Positions 1 to 6,665 of a stretch of 17,224 nt of DNA are shown here, one piece after another (position 1 is the first letter of the stretch; every line of letters begins with the position of its first letter). Source of the stretch: an uncultured Clostridia bacterium (GTDB lineage: Bacteria > Bacillota > Clostridia > Oscillospirales > Ruminococcaceae); contig CAMAJC010000005.1 in assembly GCA_945835425.1 (NCBI GenBank), positions 1-17,224 of the forward strand. Direction: 5' to 3'. The position numbers and the translations under genes were made by a program. Below the pieces are notes generated by a model. It was not told where the DNA came from. It searched no databases and worked only from the letters and a program-made list of their open reading frames with translations.

Positions 1-667
1 GCTGCCAGCGGGTCGCGCCGTCGATTTCAGCCGCTTCGTACTGATCCTGGTCGATGCCGGAGATGGCCGACAGGTAGATGATCGAAGAGTAACCGGCGCC
101 TTTCCAGATATCGGTGATGTACAGCATCGGCTGGAACAGCTTTTCACTGCCGAGGAAGTTGATGGTGCTGCCGCCGCAGGCGAGAATCAGGTTGTTGACC
201 AGGCCGTCTACGGAAAGAAGATTCGTCATGATAGAAGCGACGATAACCCAGGAAAGGAAGTGCGGGAAGGTGAAAACGGTCTGCATGACCTTTTTGTATT
301 TTCCCATCCGCAGTTCGTTGAGCATCAGAGCCAGCAGGATTGGAGCCGGGAAGCAGAGAACCAGACGTCCGAGGTTGATAACCAGCGTTCTGCCGACCGA
401 GCGCCAGAAGTACATGTCGCGGAATGCCGCCTGGAAGTTCTGAAGTCCGCACCAGGGACTTCCCCAGATACCGATTTTTGCCTTATAGGTTTTGAATGCC
501 AGCTGCAGACCAGCCATGGGGTAGTAAGCAAACAGAATGTACCAAGCAAGTGCCGGAATCAGCAGGATGTAGATCTGCCAATACTTTTTAAAGTTGATGG
601 CGACCTTCTGCCATCCTGTTGCATTGGCGCTGGTGACAGTCTGTGCTTTTTTTGTCGCTTCTGCCAA
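1..667 (-). CDS. LplB-type ABC sugar transporter permease (3' end cut by window)
   Basis: This is an inner-membrane permease subunit of a binding-protein-dependent carbohydrate ABC importer (MalF/LplB class). The start is a TTG at 667-665, chosen because AAGGAG (676-681) lies 8 bases upstream and no ATG fits. The frame reads 222 codons and runs off the left edge, so the C-terminus is missing. The translation has an N-terminal membrane segment (about residues 30-52, with IPALAWYILFAYYPM), further hydrophobic helices at about 95-117 and 135-150, and the EAA loop EAAEIDGATRWQ at 211-222, which contacts the ATPase. LplB-type permeases are usually followed by a second permease and a solute-binding lipoprotein, which I would expect beyond position 1. 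The gene diverges from a YesM-type sensor kinase, a common arrangement for regulated oligosaccharide uptake. The sugar cannot be read from the sequence. Confidence 0.93.
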   Translation of the reverse strand, partial: MAEATKKAQTVTSANATGWQKVAINFKKYWQIYILLIPALAWYILFAYYPMAGLQLAFKTYKAKIGIWGSPWCGLQNFQAAFRDMYFWRSVGRTLVINLGRLVLCFPAPILLALMLNELRMGKYKKVMQTVFTFPHFLSWVIVASIMTNLLSVDGLVNNLILACGGSTINFLGSEKLFQPMLYITDIWKGAGYSSIIYLSAISGIDQDQYEAAEIDGATRWQ

Positions 668-733
668 AGGGATCACTCCTTGTAGATTTTGTCTGTACAA
701 AATTTAAGAAAATCTTGTACGTTTCTTGTTGAT

Positions 734-764
734 ATTATCATAATAGATTTTTCACAATTTGAAA
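734..764 (-). promoter_or_regulatory. Probable promoter of the ABC permease gene
   Basis: On the minus strand TTTCAA (764-759) and TATGAT (742-737) are separated by 16 bases. GATAAT (739-734) is an overlapping alternative -10. The -35 is weak, as expected for an activator-dependent promoter, and the direct repeat at 768-800 lies directly upstream. The leader to the TTG start would be about 60 bases. Confidence 0.5.
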
Positions 765-767
765 AGG

Positions 768-800
768 GACGATTTTCGGTTTTAATCTGACGATTTTCGG
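768..800 (+). promoter_or_regulatory. 12-bp direct repeat, candidate AraC-type response regulator site
   Basis: GACGATTTTCGG occurs twice without mismatch, at 768-779 and 789-800. The start-to-start distance is 21 bp, two turns of the helix. Two direct half-sites on one DNA face, ending 3 bp before a weak -35, is the classic arrangement for activators of the AraC family. The response regulator at 3003-4052 has that DNA-binding domain, and the permease promoter starts right beside the repeat. The repeat is also 18 bp upstream of the kinase promoter on the other strand, so both directions could be controlled. Binding itself is inferred. Confidence 0.6.
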
Positions 801-818
801 ATAATTTAATTTTTATGG

Positions 819-848
819 TTGAGAAAAATATGTGAACTATGCTAAAAT
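819..848 (+). promoter_or_regulatory. Probable promoter of the sensor kinase gene
   Basis: TTGAGA (819-824) and TAAAAT (843-848) are separated by 18 bases in an AT-rich stretch. Transcription would start near 855, leaving a leader of about 58 bases before the ATG at 913. Confidence 0.55.
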
Positions 849-874
849 ATAGTGGAAGAAAACAGCTGTATATT

Positions 875-891
875 GTAAAATAACGTTTTAC
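875..891 (+). promoter_or_regulatory. Inverted repeat in the kinase leader, possible operator
   Basis: GTAAAA (875-880) and TTTTAC (886-891) form a perfect inverted repeat around TAACG. It lies downstream of the predicted kinase start site and just before the ribosome binding site, where a repressor could block transcription. It loosely resembles catabolite (cre-like) operators but is not a clean match. Confidence 0.25.
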
Positions 892-912
892 TGCGAGAGG
901 TACAAATCAATC

Positions 913-2724
913 ATGCGTAAAAAGAAACTGGACTGGAAAAAGCTGGGTATTCAGGTGCATTCCCTGCGCCGCGCACTCATGGTGTCGTGGATATTGCTCT
1001 GCTGCGCTATGATAACGGTTTTACTATACTATATCTTTGGCGTTGTCCATGTGACCCGAAAACAGGCGGAAGAAAGCTTCCACCGAATTATCACTGCCTC
1101 ACAGGAACGCATCGAGCATATTTTGTCCTCTTCGCTGGAGTCTGCGCAGATGGCCTCCTATTCCAGCGCCGTGCAAAAATACCTTTTGTCGGAAACACCG
1201 GGTATTGTAATTGATTCCCGTTCGTCCGTATCGGATATTATGACCTATATCAGTACATTTGGAGACGGGTTCCAGGACATTGAGCTGCTTTCCGACCGGG
1301 AACGTAAGGTATCGATCACCAACTCGTATACCGATCTGGTGGAGATGGCGCTGGAAGTATCCGGTATCGAGGACAGACATGGTTTTAAAAAGCCGTTTTT
1401 TACTTCCGATCTGTATTATCAAGGAGAAAAATATATTCTGTATCTTTTTCCTGTCTACGGTACCATTGACGGCTATCGCTACAAATACAACCCGATTGTC
1501 TGCGGGATTGTATACAAACTGAGCGATATCATGAACAACCTGATTCTTTCCGGCTATGAGGGGAGCGCGACGGTCCTACTGCAGGAAGGAAAGCTGCTGG
1601 AAAGCTCGCGGAAGCTGTCCGACGCGGAACACGAAGTACTGGGGCAGCTGGAAGCCGGGCAATCCACCAAAAAGATCGGCGGCGAGCGGTATTTTGTCAG
1701 CCGGACCTCCATCGACGGCTCCGACTGGGAGCTGGTTTACCTGACGCCGGAGCAGGCGATCACCGCATCCTTTGACCAGATGCGCAATATCATGGTCATG
1801 ATGATCATGGCGTCGATTTTGCTCGTATCGGTGCTGATGCTGACGATTTTGCTGGCAGTCCGGAAGGATATCGGCGGCATGACCGAGGATATCCGGCGGA
1901 TCGGCGCCGGTGAAGGCCAGGTGCGTACCCCGGCGATCGCCGAGCTGCAGCCGGTTTCCGCCGTCATCAACAGCACGATGGCCGACCTCCATGAATCGAC
2001 GCGCCGGGAACAGAAGCTGATCGCCGACAGCTACGAAGCAAGGCTGTCCCAGATACGGGCGGAGATGCTTGCCTACCGCAGCCAGATCAACCCCCATTTT
2101 CTGTTCAACACCCTGGAATCGGTGCGTTCGCTGGCCCACCGGTATGGAGCGCAGCCTGTCGAACAGCTGGTAGGCGGGATGTCCCAGATGTTCCGTTATT
2201 CCCTCTATTCGCCGATGATCGTGCCGCTGGAGGAAGAGCTGGGGCACCTCGGCTCCTATTTCTCGGTCATGGAGACCCGTTTTCCCGGCCGGTACCGGAT
2301 TCTGGAGCAGATCGACCCCGATACTCTGTCCTGGCCGACCGTTTCGATGCTGCTGCAGCCGCTGGCGGAAAATGCGATGCTCCACGCCTTCTCCGGGCGT
2401 CGCAGCGGTATGATTCTTGTGCAGACCTTTATCAAAGACGACCGGCTGGTTGTCCGCATCGCCGACAACGGTGTCGGGATGAGCGAGGAGCTGCTGGACG
2501 CCATTGTCCAGAAGATGAAAAACACCTCCGGCGAGACCGCCCATATCGACGGCCATTCTGACCAGGGTCCGGAGCACAAATTCAGCATCGGCCTGCCCAA
2601 TATCTACCGGCGTTTAAAGCTGACCTTCGGGGAGCACGCCCATCTGGTGCTGCGGTCGAAGGAAGGGTACTATACGGTCGCCGAGCTGTGGATTCCAAAG
2701 GAAAAGCAGGGCGATTCCAAATAA
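913..2724 (+). CDS. YesM-type membrane sensor histidine kinase
   Basis: This is a two-component sensor kinase of the YesM/LytS-like class that typically controls carbohydrate uptake genes in Firmicutes. It has 603 residues, a usual length. A first membrane helix (about 21-46) is followed by an extracellular sensing region (about 50-285). A second helix (about 292-316) leads to a HAMP-like linker, the His_kinase domain with the phosphoacceptor motif NPHFLFN (393-399, His395), and a GHKL ATPase domain. The ATPase domain shows N-box LAENAML (Asn487), G1 box DNGVGM (518-523) and G2 box around GLPN (560-563). All catalytic motifs are intact. The ribosome site is weak (GAGAGG 895-900, 12 bases before ATG). 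The gene diverges from the sugar permease. Its likely partner regulator is convergent with it (3003-4052) rather than in tandem, which is unusual. The ligand is unknown. Confidence 0.95.
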   Translation: MRKKKLDWKKLGIQVHSLRRALMVSWILLCCAMITVLLYYIFGVVHVTRKQAEESFHRIITASQERIEHILSSSLESAQMASYSSAVQKYLLSETPGIVIDSRSSVSDIMTYISTFGDGFQDIELLSDRERKVSITNSYTDLVEMALEVSGIEDRHGFKKPFFTSDLYYQGEKYILYLFPVYGTIDGYRYKYNPIVCGIVYKLSDIMNNLILSGYEGSATVLLQEGKLLESSRKLSDAEHEVLGQLEAGQSTKKIGGERYFVSRTSIDGSDWELVYLTPEQAITASFDQMRNIMVMMIMASILLVSVLMLTILLAVRKDIGGMTEDIRRIGAGEGQVRTPAIAELQPVSAVINSTMADLHESTRREQKLIADSYEARLSQIRAEMLAYRSQINPHFLFNTLESVRSLAHRYGAQPVEQLVGGMSQMFRYSLYSPMIVPLEEELGHLGSYFSVMETRFPGRYRILEQIDPDTLSWPTVSMLLQPLAENAMLHAFSGRRSGMILVQTFIKDDRLVVRIADNGVGMSEELLDAIVQKMKNTSGETAHIDGHSDQGPEHKFSIGLPNIYRRLKLTFGEHAHLVLRSKEGYYTVAELWIPKEKQGDSK

Positions 2725-2726
2725 AA

Positions 2727-2758
2727 AAGCGAAGCCCACCGGTTTGGTGTCTTCGCTT
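2727..2758 (-). terminator. Intrinsic terminator hairpin, copy 1
   Basis: AAGCGAAG (2727-2734) pairs perfectly with CTTCGCTT (2751-2758), with an inner CACC/GGTG stem. Read on the minus strand the hairpin is followed by TTTTTTATTT, a good U-tract, so it should stop transcripts from the response regulator gene. On the plus strand it abuts the kinase stop codon but lacks a U-tract. It is nearly identical to the hairpin at 2962-2993. Confidence 0.65.
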
Positions 2759-2795
2759 CAGCTTGTCGAAAAAGTTATCAATTGATGATTCGTAG

Positions 2796-2914
2796 TTGTA
2801 GCGGCGACCTGCGGTCGCCACCAGCATAAGCTAAACGCCCGGTTTCTCATCGTAACGACTAGACAATCTGTGAATTTGTGCAGATTTGGTGGCGGTCACA
2901 GACCGCCGCTACAC
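2796..2914. repeat. Composite hairpin repeat element A (terminal inverted repeats)
   Basis: The left arm starts TTGTAGC at 2796 and carries the hairpin GGCGACC-TGC-GGTCGCC (2803-2819). The right arm is the inverted counterpart ending GCTACAC at 2914. Its hairpin, read inward on the minus strand, is GGCGGTC-TGT-GACCGCC. The two arms differ at four stem positions that form two compensatory pairs, so both fold perfectly. About 70 bases lie between the arms, and the inner right part (AATTTGTGCAGATTTGGTGG) is shared with element B at 10694-10819 with two differences. No coding capacity is apparent; it looks like a MITE- or REP-like non-autonomous element. Confidence 0.75.
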
Positions 2915-2961
2915 GCAAATAATTGTTACACTTGATTCTTATAGACTTTATCGATAGTCTA

Positions 2962-2993
2962 AAGCGAAGCGCACCAGTTTGGTGTCTTCGCTT
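2962..2993 (-). terminator. Terminator-like hairpin, copy 2
   Basis: AAGCGAAG (2962-2969) pairs with CTTCGCTT (2986-2993) with an inner CACC/GGTG stem. The 33-base unit 2961-2993 matches 2726-2758 at 31 positions, and both mismatches fall outside the paired bases. On the minus strand it lies 9 bases after the regulator stop codon, but only TTTAGA follows, so termination here may be partial. Confidence 0.5.
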
Positions 2994-3002
2994 ATCATAT
3001 AG

Positions 3003-4052
3003 TTATGATCGGGAGCGCATCTCTTTCCGGTAAAGGTCGGGTGTTACGCCGACGACCGATTTAAAATGCCGGCCGAAATAGGAATAATCACTGTAACCGC
3101 ATTTAAAGGCGATCTCCCGTAAGGTCAGGCTGCTCTTTTCCAGCAGCCGTTTTGCCTGATGAATCCGGATCCTGCGCAGAAAAGCGAGGATCGTTTCATC
3201 GGTCTGCTTTTTGAACAGGTCGCACAGGTAGGTCTCGGTCAGGAAAAAGTGGCTGGCGAGGGTTTTAAGGGTGATTTCCTCCTCCATATGCTCCGCCAGA
3301 TACAGCTGGATATCGGCGGCGTTCAGCTGGGATTTGCTGTTTACAGGCACTTCCGCGAAGATAAATCCGCCGTTCAGGGAGGCAGCCGCCGTTCGGATCA
3401 TCTGGGGCGCGTCGGAAAAATCAGGCGCCTCCATGCTGATGCCGGTATCCGGAGGTGGATTTTCCGGGAAGCTGTCTGTTAAGATACCATAGAGGGCATC
3501 TATCTGAACCGGCTGGCAGTAATGGGAACCGGACTGTTCCGCCAGAAAGAGCGGGGACTCGGACAGCAGCAGATAACAGGAATTTACCCCCCCTCCAGGG
3601 GTCGGAAAGGCTGGGTTTTTCGCATCTATGACAATGGAAGAAAGGGCCTTGCTCTTTGGGCGATTGCTTGCGTTCAGTTTTTTACGAAGCAGCAGAGCAG
3701 CTTCCCGGACGTCTCCTACAGAAAGCGGTTTTAATATATAGTGGATCGCGGAAAGCCGGATCGCTTCTCTTGCCACCTCAAAATCCGAATAGGCGCTGAC
3801 AACGGCGCACTCCAGCTCGGGCAGGATCTCCCGCAGCTTCCGGATCAGCTGAATCCCGGACATATCGGGCATCCGGATATCGGTGATCACGGCGTCGGGA
3901 CGCAGCTGCACGGCTTTGCGGAGCGCTTCAGAGCCGCATTCACAGCAGGCGACAACGGTGAAATCTTCCGCTTCCCAGTCGATGATTTCTCTCATTCCCG
4001 TCAGCGCCCAGGGCTCGTCGTCCACAAGCATCAATCTGTATTTCTCCGACAT
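3003..4052 (-). CDS. YesN-type response regulator, receiver plus AraC DNA-binding domain
   Basis: This cytoplasmic transcription factor has 349 residues. The receiver domain (about 5-126) has the acidic pair Asp11/Asp12, the phosphoacceptor Asp58 in TDIRMPD, Ser86 and Lys108 (LKP). A poorly conserved linker (about 130-240) leads to an AraC/XylS double helix-turn-helix (about 246-347) with the second helix-turn-helix region IAFKCGYSDYSYFGRHFK at 314-331. The start at 4052 is supported by AAGGAG about 8 bases upstream. It is the probable partner of the kinase at 913-2724 by family, although the two genes converge. The expected target is the direct repeat at 768-800 upstream of the sugar permease. 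The genes being partners is inferred from family pairing and proximity; the domains are seen directly. Confidence 0.95.
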   Translation of the reverse strand: MSEKYRLMLVDDEPWALTGMREIIDWEAEDFTVVACCECGSEALRKAVQLRPDAVITDIRMPDMSGIQLIRKLREILPELECAVVSAYSDFEVAREAIRLSAIHYILKPLSVGDVREAALLLRKKLNASNRPKSKALSSIVIDAKNPAFPTPGGGVNSCYLLLSESPLFLAEQSGSHYCQPVQIDALYGILTDSFPENPPPDTGISMEAPDFSDAPQMIRTAAASLNGGFIFAEVPVNSKSQLNAADIQLYLAEHMEEEITLKTLASHFFLTETYLCDLFKKQTDETILAFLRRIRIHQAKRLLEKSSLTLREIAFKCGYSDYSYFGRHFKSVVGVTPDLYRKEMRSRS

Positions 4053-4083
4053 AAGCCGATCTCCTTTTACACCTGTTTTTTAC

Positions 4084-4092
4084 AGTATAACA
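4084..4092 (-). promoter_or_regulatory. Extended -10 promoter of the response regulator gene
   Basis: On the minus strand TATACT (4089-4084) is preceded by TGT (4092-4090), giving an extended -10. No good -35 is seen 16-18 bases upstream. The leader would be about 25 bases, ending in AAAAGGAG before the ATG at 4052. Confidence 0.45.
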
Positions 4093-4215
4093 TAAAAAAG
4101 CATAAAATCCCAGAGAAAAAACGGACATCTTTGCCCAATTTATTCCATGTATATAAGGAAGCGTTGTCAAACAGACTGAACGGAGCTTCCATAAATATAG
4201 AAAGGATGACAGCAA

Positions 4216-5121
4216 ATGATTATCGAAAAACAGAGCCAGATGGGAAAAGACCAGCTGGTGCGTCTCCGCGCGGAGGGAAAAGCGGCGCGGTATGACTGCG
4301 ACCCGCTGGCAGAGGTTTTCTCCGTCACCGACGGGGTTTATTCCATCCTCAGCAAAAGTCCCGGCATGGGCGGCGACGCCTGGATGCACCTGGTCATCGG
4401 CACCGAACGGGCAGTGCTGATCGACACGGGGTTCGGGATCGGGGATTTAAAAGCCCTGGCCGAGACCCTGACCGACAAGCCCATCGACGTATTCAACACC
4501 CATTTCCACGGCGACCATACCCTGGGCAACGTCCAGTTCCCGCGGGTATACATCCATCGGTATGACGAGGCGCCGCTGCAGGCGATGATGACGCCGGACG
4601 GCGGAAACGGCTTTGTCCCAAAGAGCGGCAGCTACTTTACCGAAGCGGACGTCATGCCCTTCCATCCTTATGAGATCGTGCCGGTCGAAGCAGGCTTTAC
4701 CTTTGACCTCGGCGACGGAGAGACCCTGGAGGTCGTCCATGTACCCGGCCACAGCGCGGGCTGTGCAGGGCTGCTGGACAACAAAAAGCGGATTCTTTTC
4801 AGCGGCGACTCGATCTGCTCGACCCCGACCTTTATCTTCGGGCAGCTTCCGGAGGGAGAATATTCCGAATATATGACCATCCGCGCTTATAAGGCCGGAC
4901 TGGAAAAGCTGTCGGAGCGGCTGGACGAATTTGACAGCCTGTATCCCGGCCATGCCCTCCTCGGCACGCCGAAGGAGATTGTCGGCGATACGATCAAGGT
5001 CTGCGACGCGATTATCGAAAACCCGGATAACTATGACGATGTGCTCCATTTCGGCGAACGCAGCGGTTTTGTCCGCAAGATCGGCTGGGGTTCGATCGCG
5101 TTTTCCAAAGAACGGGTATAA
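4216..5121 (+). CDS. MBL-fold metallo-hydrolase
   Basis: This is a 301-residue soluble metallo-beta-lactamase-fold hydrolase with a complete dinuclear metal site. The motif THFHGDH gives His96, His98, Asp100 and His101. His179 in VPGHSAG, Asp198 in FSGDS and His246 in YPGHA supply the remaining ligands, and Asp70 (LIDTG) is the usual structural Asp. This is the general glyoxalase II-like/MBL pattern. The substrate cannot be assigned, and nothing specific to beta-lactamases is visible. AAAGGAT is 10 bases before the ATG. An imperfect promoter candidate (TTGCCC 4131-4136, TATAAG 4152-4157) has a short 15-base spacer, so I do not list it. The gene ends at a terminator shared with the convergent antiporter. 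Its relation to the regulator gene upstream, which diverges from it, is unclear. Confidence 0.9.
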   Translation: MIIEKQSQMGKDQLVRLRAEGKAARYDCDPLAEVFSVTDGVYSILSKSPGMGGDAWMHLVIGTERAVLIDTGFGIGDLKALAETLTDKPIDVFNTHFHGDHTLGNVQFPRVYIHRYDEAPLQAMMTPDGGNGFVPKSGSYFTEADVMPFHPYEIVPVEAGFTFDLGDGETLEVVHVPGHSAGCAGLLDNKKRILFSGDSICSTPTFIFGQLPEGEYSEYMTIRAYKAGLEKLSERLDEFDSLYPGHALLGTPKEIVGDTIKVCDAIIENPDNYDDVLHFGERSGFVRKIGWGSIAFSKERV

Positions 5122-5158
5122 CAGATACCGGCGGTATGCGTCGATTTGCCGGAAAGAT

Positions 5159-5185
5159 GTAGGGCGGGCTGCCCTCAGCCCGCCG
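5159..5185 (+). repeat. GTAGGGCGGG hairpin repeat, copy D
   Basis: A 27-base unit starts GTAGGGCGGG and contains a perfect 9-bp stem, GGCGGGCTG (5163-5171) with CAGCCCGCC (5176-5184), closed by a CCCT loop. The same unit occurs inverted at 10901-10927 with one compensated base pair changed. It lies between two convergent genes. No U-tract follows, so it is a repeat rather than a classical terminator. Confidence 0.7.
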
Positions 5186-5221
5186 CAATATCTGTTCCAT
5201 ACCTATTTTGGTGCAAAAACA

Positions 5222-5261
5222 AAACCGGCCGGCTGCGCGGTAAAATCGGCAGCAGGCTGGT
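5222..5261. terminator. Bidirectional terminator between MBL hydrolase and antiporter
   Basis: AACCGGCCGGCTGC (5222-5235) and GCAGCAGGCTGGTT (5248-5261) form a 14-position stem with only one or two mismatches, around a 12-base loop. On the minus strand the stem is followed by TTTGTTTTTG, and on the plus strand by TCAGTTTTTATTT. It can therefore serve both convergent genes. Confidence 0.7.
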
Positions 5262-5269
5262 TTCAGTTT

Positions 5270-6499
5270 TTATTTGGCCGGTTCGGCAATGGCCGAGTTG
5301 GAATATTTGCCTTCCAGATGCTCGGTCTTGTCGGGGAATTTTGCGTACAGGAATTTCAGGATAACCGGCGTCAGAATCGAGGAGCAGATAATCAGCAGAA
5401 TGACCGCCGTAAAGTAGGTGGAGTCGAGCAGTCCGACCGCCAGCCCTTTCTGGGCGACGATCAGGGCGACTTCGCCGCGGGTCATCATACCGACGCCGAT
5501 TTTCAGGGACTCGTTCCATTTGAAGTGGAACGCTTTGGCCATCAGCCCGCAGCCGATGATCTTGGTCAGCAGCGCTACAATGACAAAGGCGATGCAGAAC
5601 AGGAGGATGCCCAGGTTCAGCCCGGAGATATTGGTCTTCAGGCCGATCGAAGCGAAGAATACCGGCCCAAACAGCATATAGGAGCCGACGTCCATCTTCT
5701 CGGCGATATAATCCGAGTCCTTGATGGAGGAGAGGATGATACCGGCCAGGTACGCGCCGGTGATATCCGCGACGCCGAAGTACCGCTCCGCCACATAGGC
5801 CATGAACATACACAGCGCCAGCCCCATGATCGGAACTCGGCGGGTATGGCGGTGGCTGTCGTCATATTTCTTGAACAGCCGGTAAGCACCGTACCCCAGC
5901 ACCAGTGCCAGGACAAAGTACAAAGCGGTGAGCAGGCAGGTCTTGCCGATGTTGGCGCTGGGGTCCTTGAAGCCCAGCACGACCGTCAGGACCGCGATGC
6001 CGATAACGTCGTCGATGATGGCAGCCGACATGATCGTCGTGCCGACGATGCCTTTGAGGTGGCCCAGCTCCTGCAGCGCCCGGACGGTGATCGAAACGGA
6101 GGTCGCGGTCATGATGCAGCCGATCATCACGGCCTTCAAAAACTGGTCGCTTCCCCAGGGACTGAATCCGTAAAAGGCTTCGTACAAAATCGTGCCGCCG
6201 ACCAGCGGAACGGCTACGCCTGCACAGGCGATCAGAAAAGCGATGGCGCCGGTGCGTTTCAGGTCCTGGATACTGGTTCCCAGCCCTGCCGAGAACATCA
6301 GCAGGATAACGCCGATCTCAGCCATCTCCGAAATGAATTCAGTCTGGTTGACGAGGCCGAGGATGGACGGCCCGATGATCAGACCGGCGATAATTTCGCC
6401 CACGACCTGCGGCGCTTTGAGCTTGCGGGCAAGGATTCCGAAGACCTTGGCAAATACGATGATGATACACAGATCTTTCAGCACAGAATAGGCTTCCAA
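5270..6499 (-). CDS. CPA2-family Na+(K+)/H+ antiporter
   Basis: This integral membrane cation:proton antiporter of the monovalent cation:proton antiporter-2 (Kef/NapA-like) family has 409 residues and only the transport domain; no C-terminal RCK/TrkA-N nucleotide-binding domain follows. About a dozen hydrophobic segments can be seen. Hallmarks are VVGEIIAGLIIGPSILG (32-48) and the paired aspartates Asp163-Asp164 in IIDDVIGIAVL, the usual ion-binding site, with the DD form associated in this family with electrogenic exchange. A further motif is MMTRGEVALIV (338-348). The start is TTG at 6499, with AGGAGG (6508-6513) exactly 8 bases upstream. The gene has its own strong promoter and a bidirectional terminator, so it is probably monocistronic. 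Likely role: pH and sodium or potassium balance. The ion is not determinable here. Confidence 0.93.
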   Translation of the reverse strand: MEAYSVLKDLCIIIVFAKVFGILARKLKAPQVVGEIIAGLIIGPSILGLVNQTEFISEMAEIGVILLMFSAGLGTSIQDLKRTGAIAFLIACAGVAVPLVGGTILYEAFYGFSPWGSDQFLKAVMIGCIMTATSVSITVRALQELGHLKGIVGTTIMSAAIIDDVIGIAVLTVVLGFKDPSANIGKTCLLTALYFVLALVLGYGAYRLFKKYDDSHRHTRRVPIMGLALCMFMAYVAERYFGVADITGAYLAGIILSSIKDSDYIAEKMDVGSYMLFGPVFFASIGLKTNISGLNLGILLFCIAFVIVALLTKIIGCGLMAKAFHFKWNESLKIGVGMMTRGEVALIVAQKGLAVGLLDSTYFTAVILLIICSSILTPVILKFLYAKFPDKTEHLEGKYSNSAIAEPAK

Positions 6500-6578
6500 G
6501 ATTGATTCCTCCTATATGTATCAGCCGGAACCGGCAATGTGACCTGCCGACTGTTTCCGACCATTTTCTCAATTACCG

Positions 6579-6607
6579 ATTATAACATATAGGTACGGGA
6601 TTTGCAA
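6579..6607 (-). promoter_or_regulatory. Strong sigma-A-type promoter of the antiporter gene
   Basis: On the minus strand TTGCAA (6607-6602) is separated by 17 bases from a perfect TATAAT (6584-6579), which is preceded by TGT (extended -10). The leader is about 70 bases. Confidence 0.75.
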
Positions 6608-6665
6608 AGGAAAAATGAACAAACTATGTCCGCTTGCCCGACAACTTTTCACCTATTTTATCCGT

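Noticed and set aside
114..685. Plus-strand open frames across the left edge
   Set aside because: They overlap, antisense, the clear LplB-type permease with its EAA loop, and have no plausible domain.
2796..2914. CRISPR array made from the hairpin repeats
   Set aside because: The arms are inverted, only two per element, and there is no regular spacer series or cas gene.
4931..6505. Long plus-strand open frame of 524 codons
   Set aside because: It is antisense to the antiporter, rich in Gln/Asp/Arg without domain pattern, and the antiporter frame carries all family motifs.
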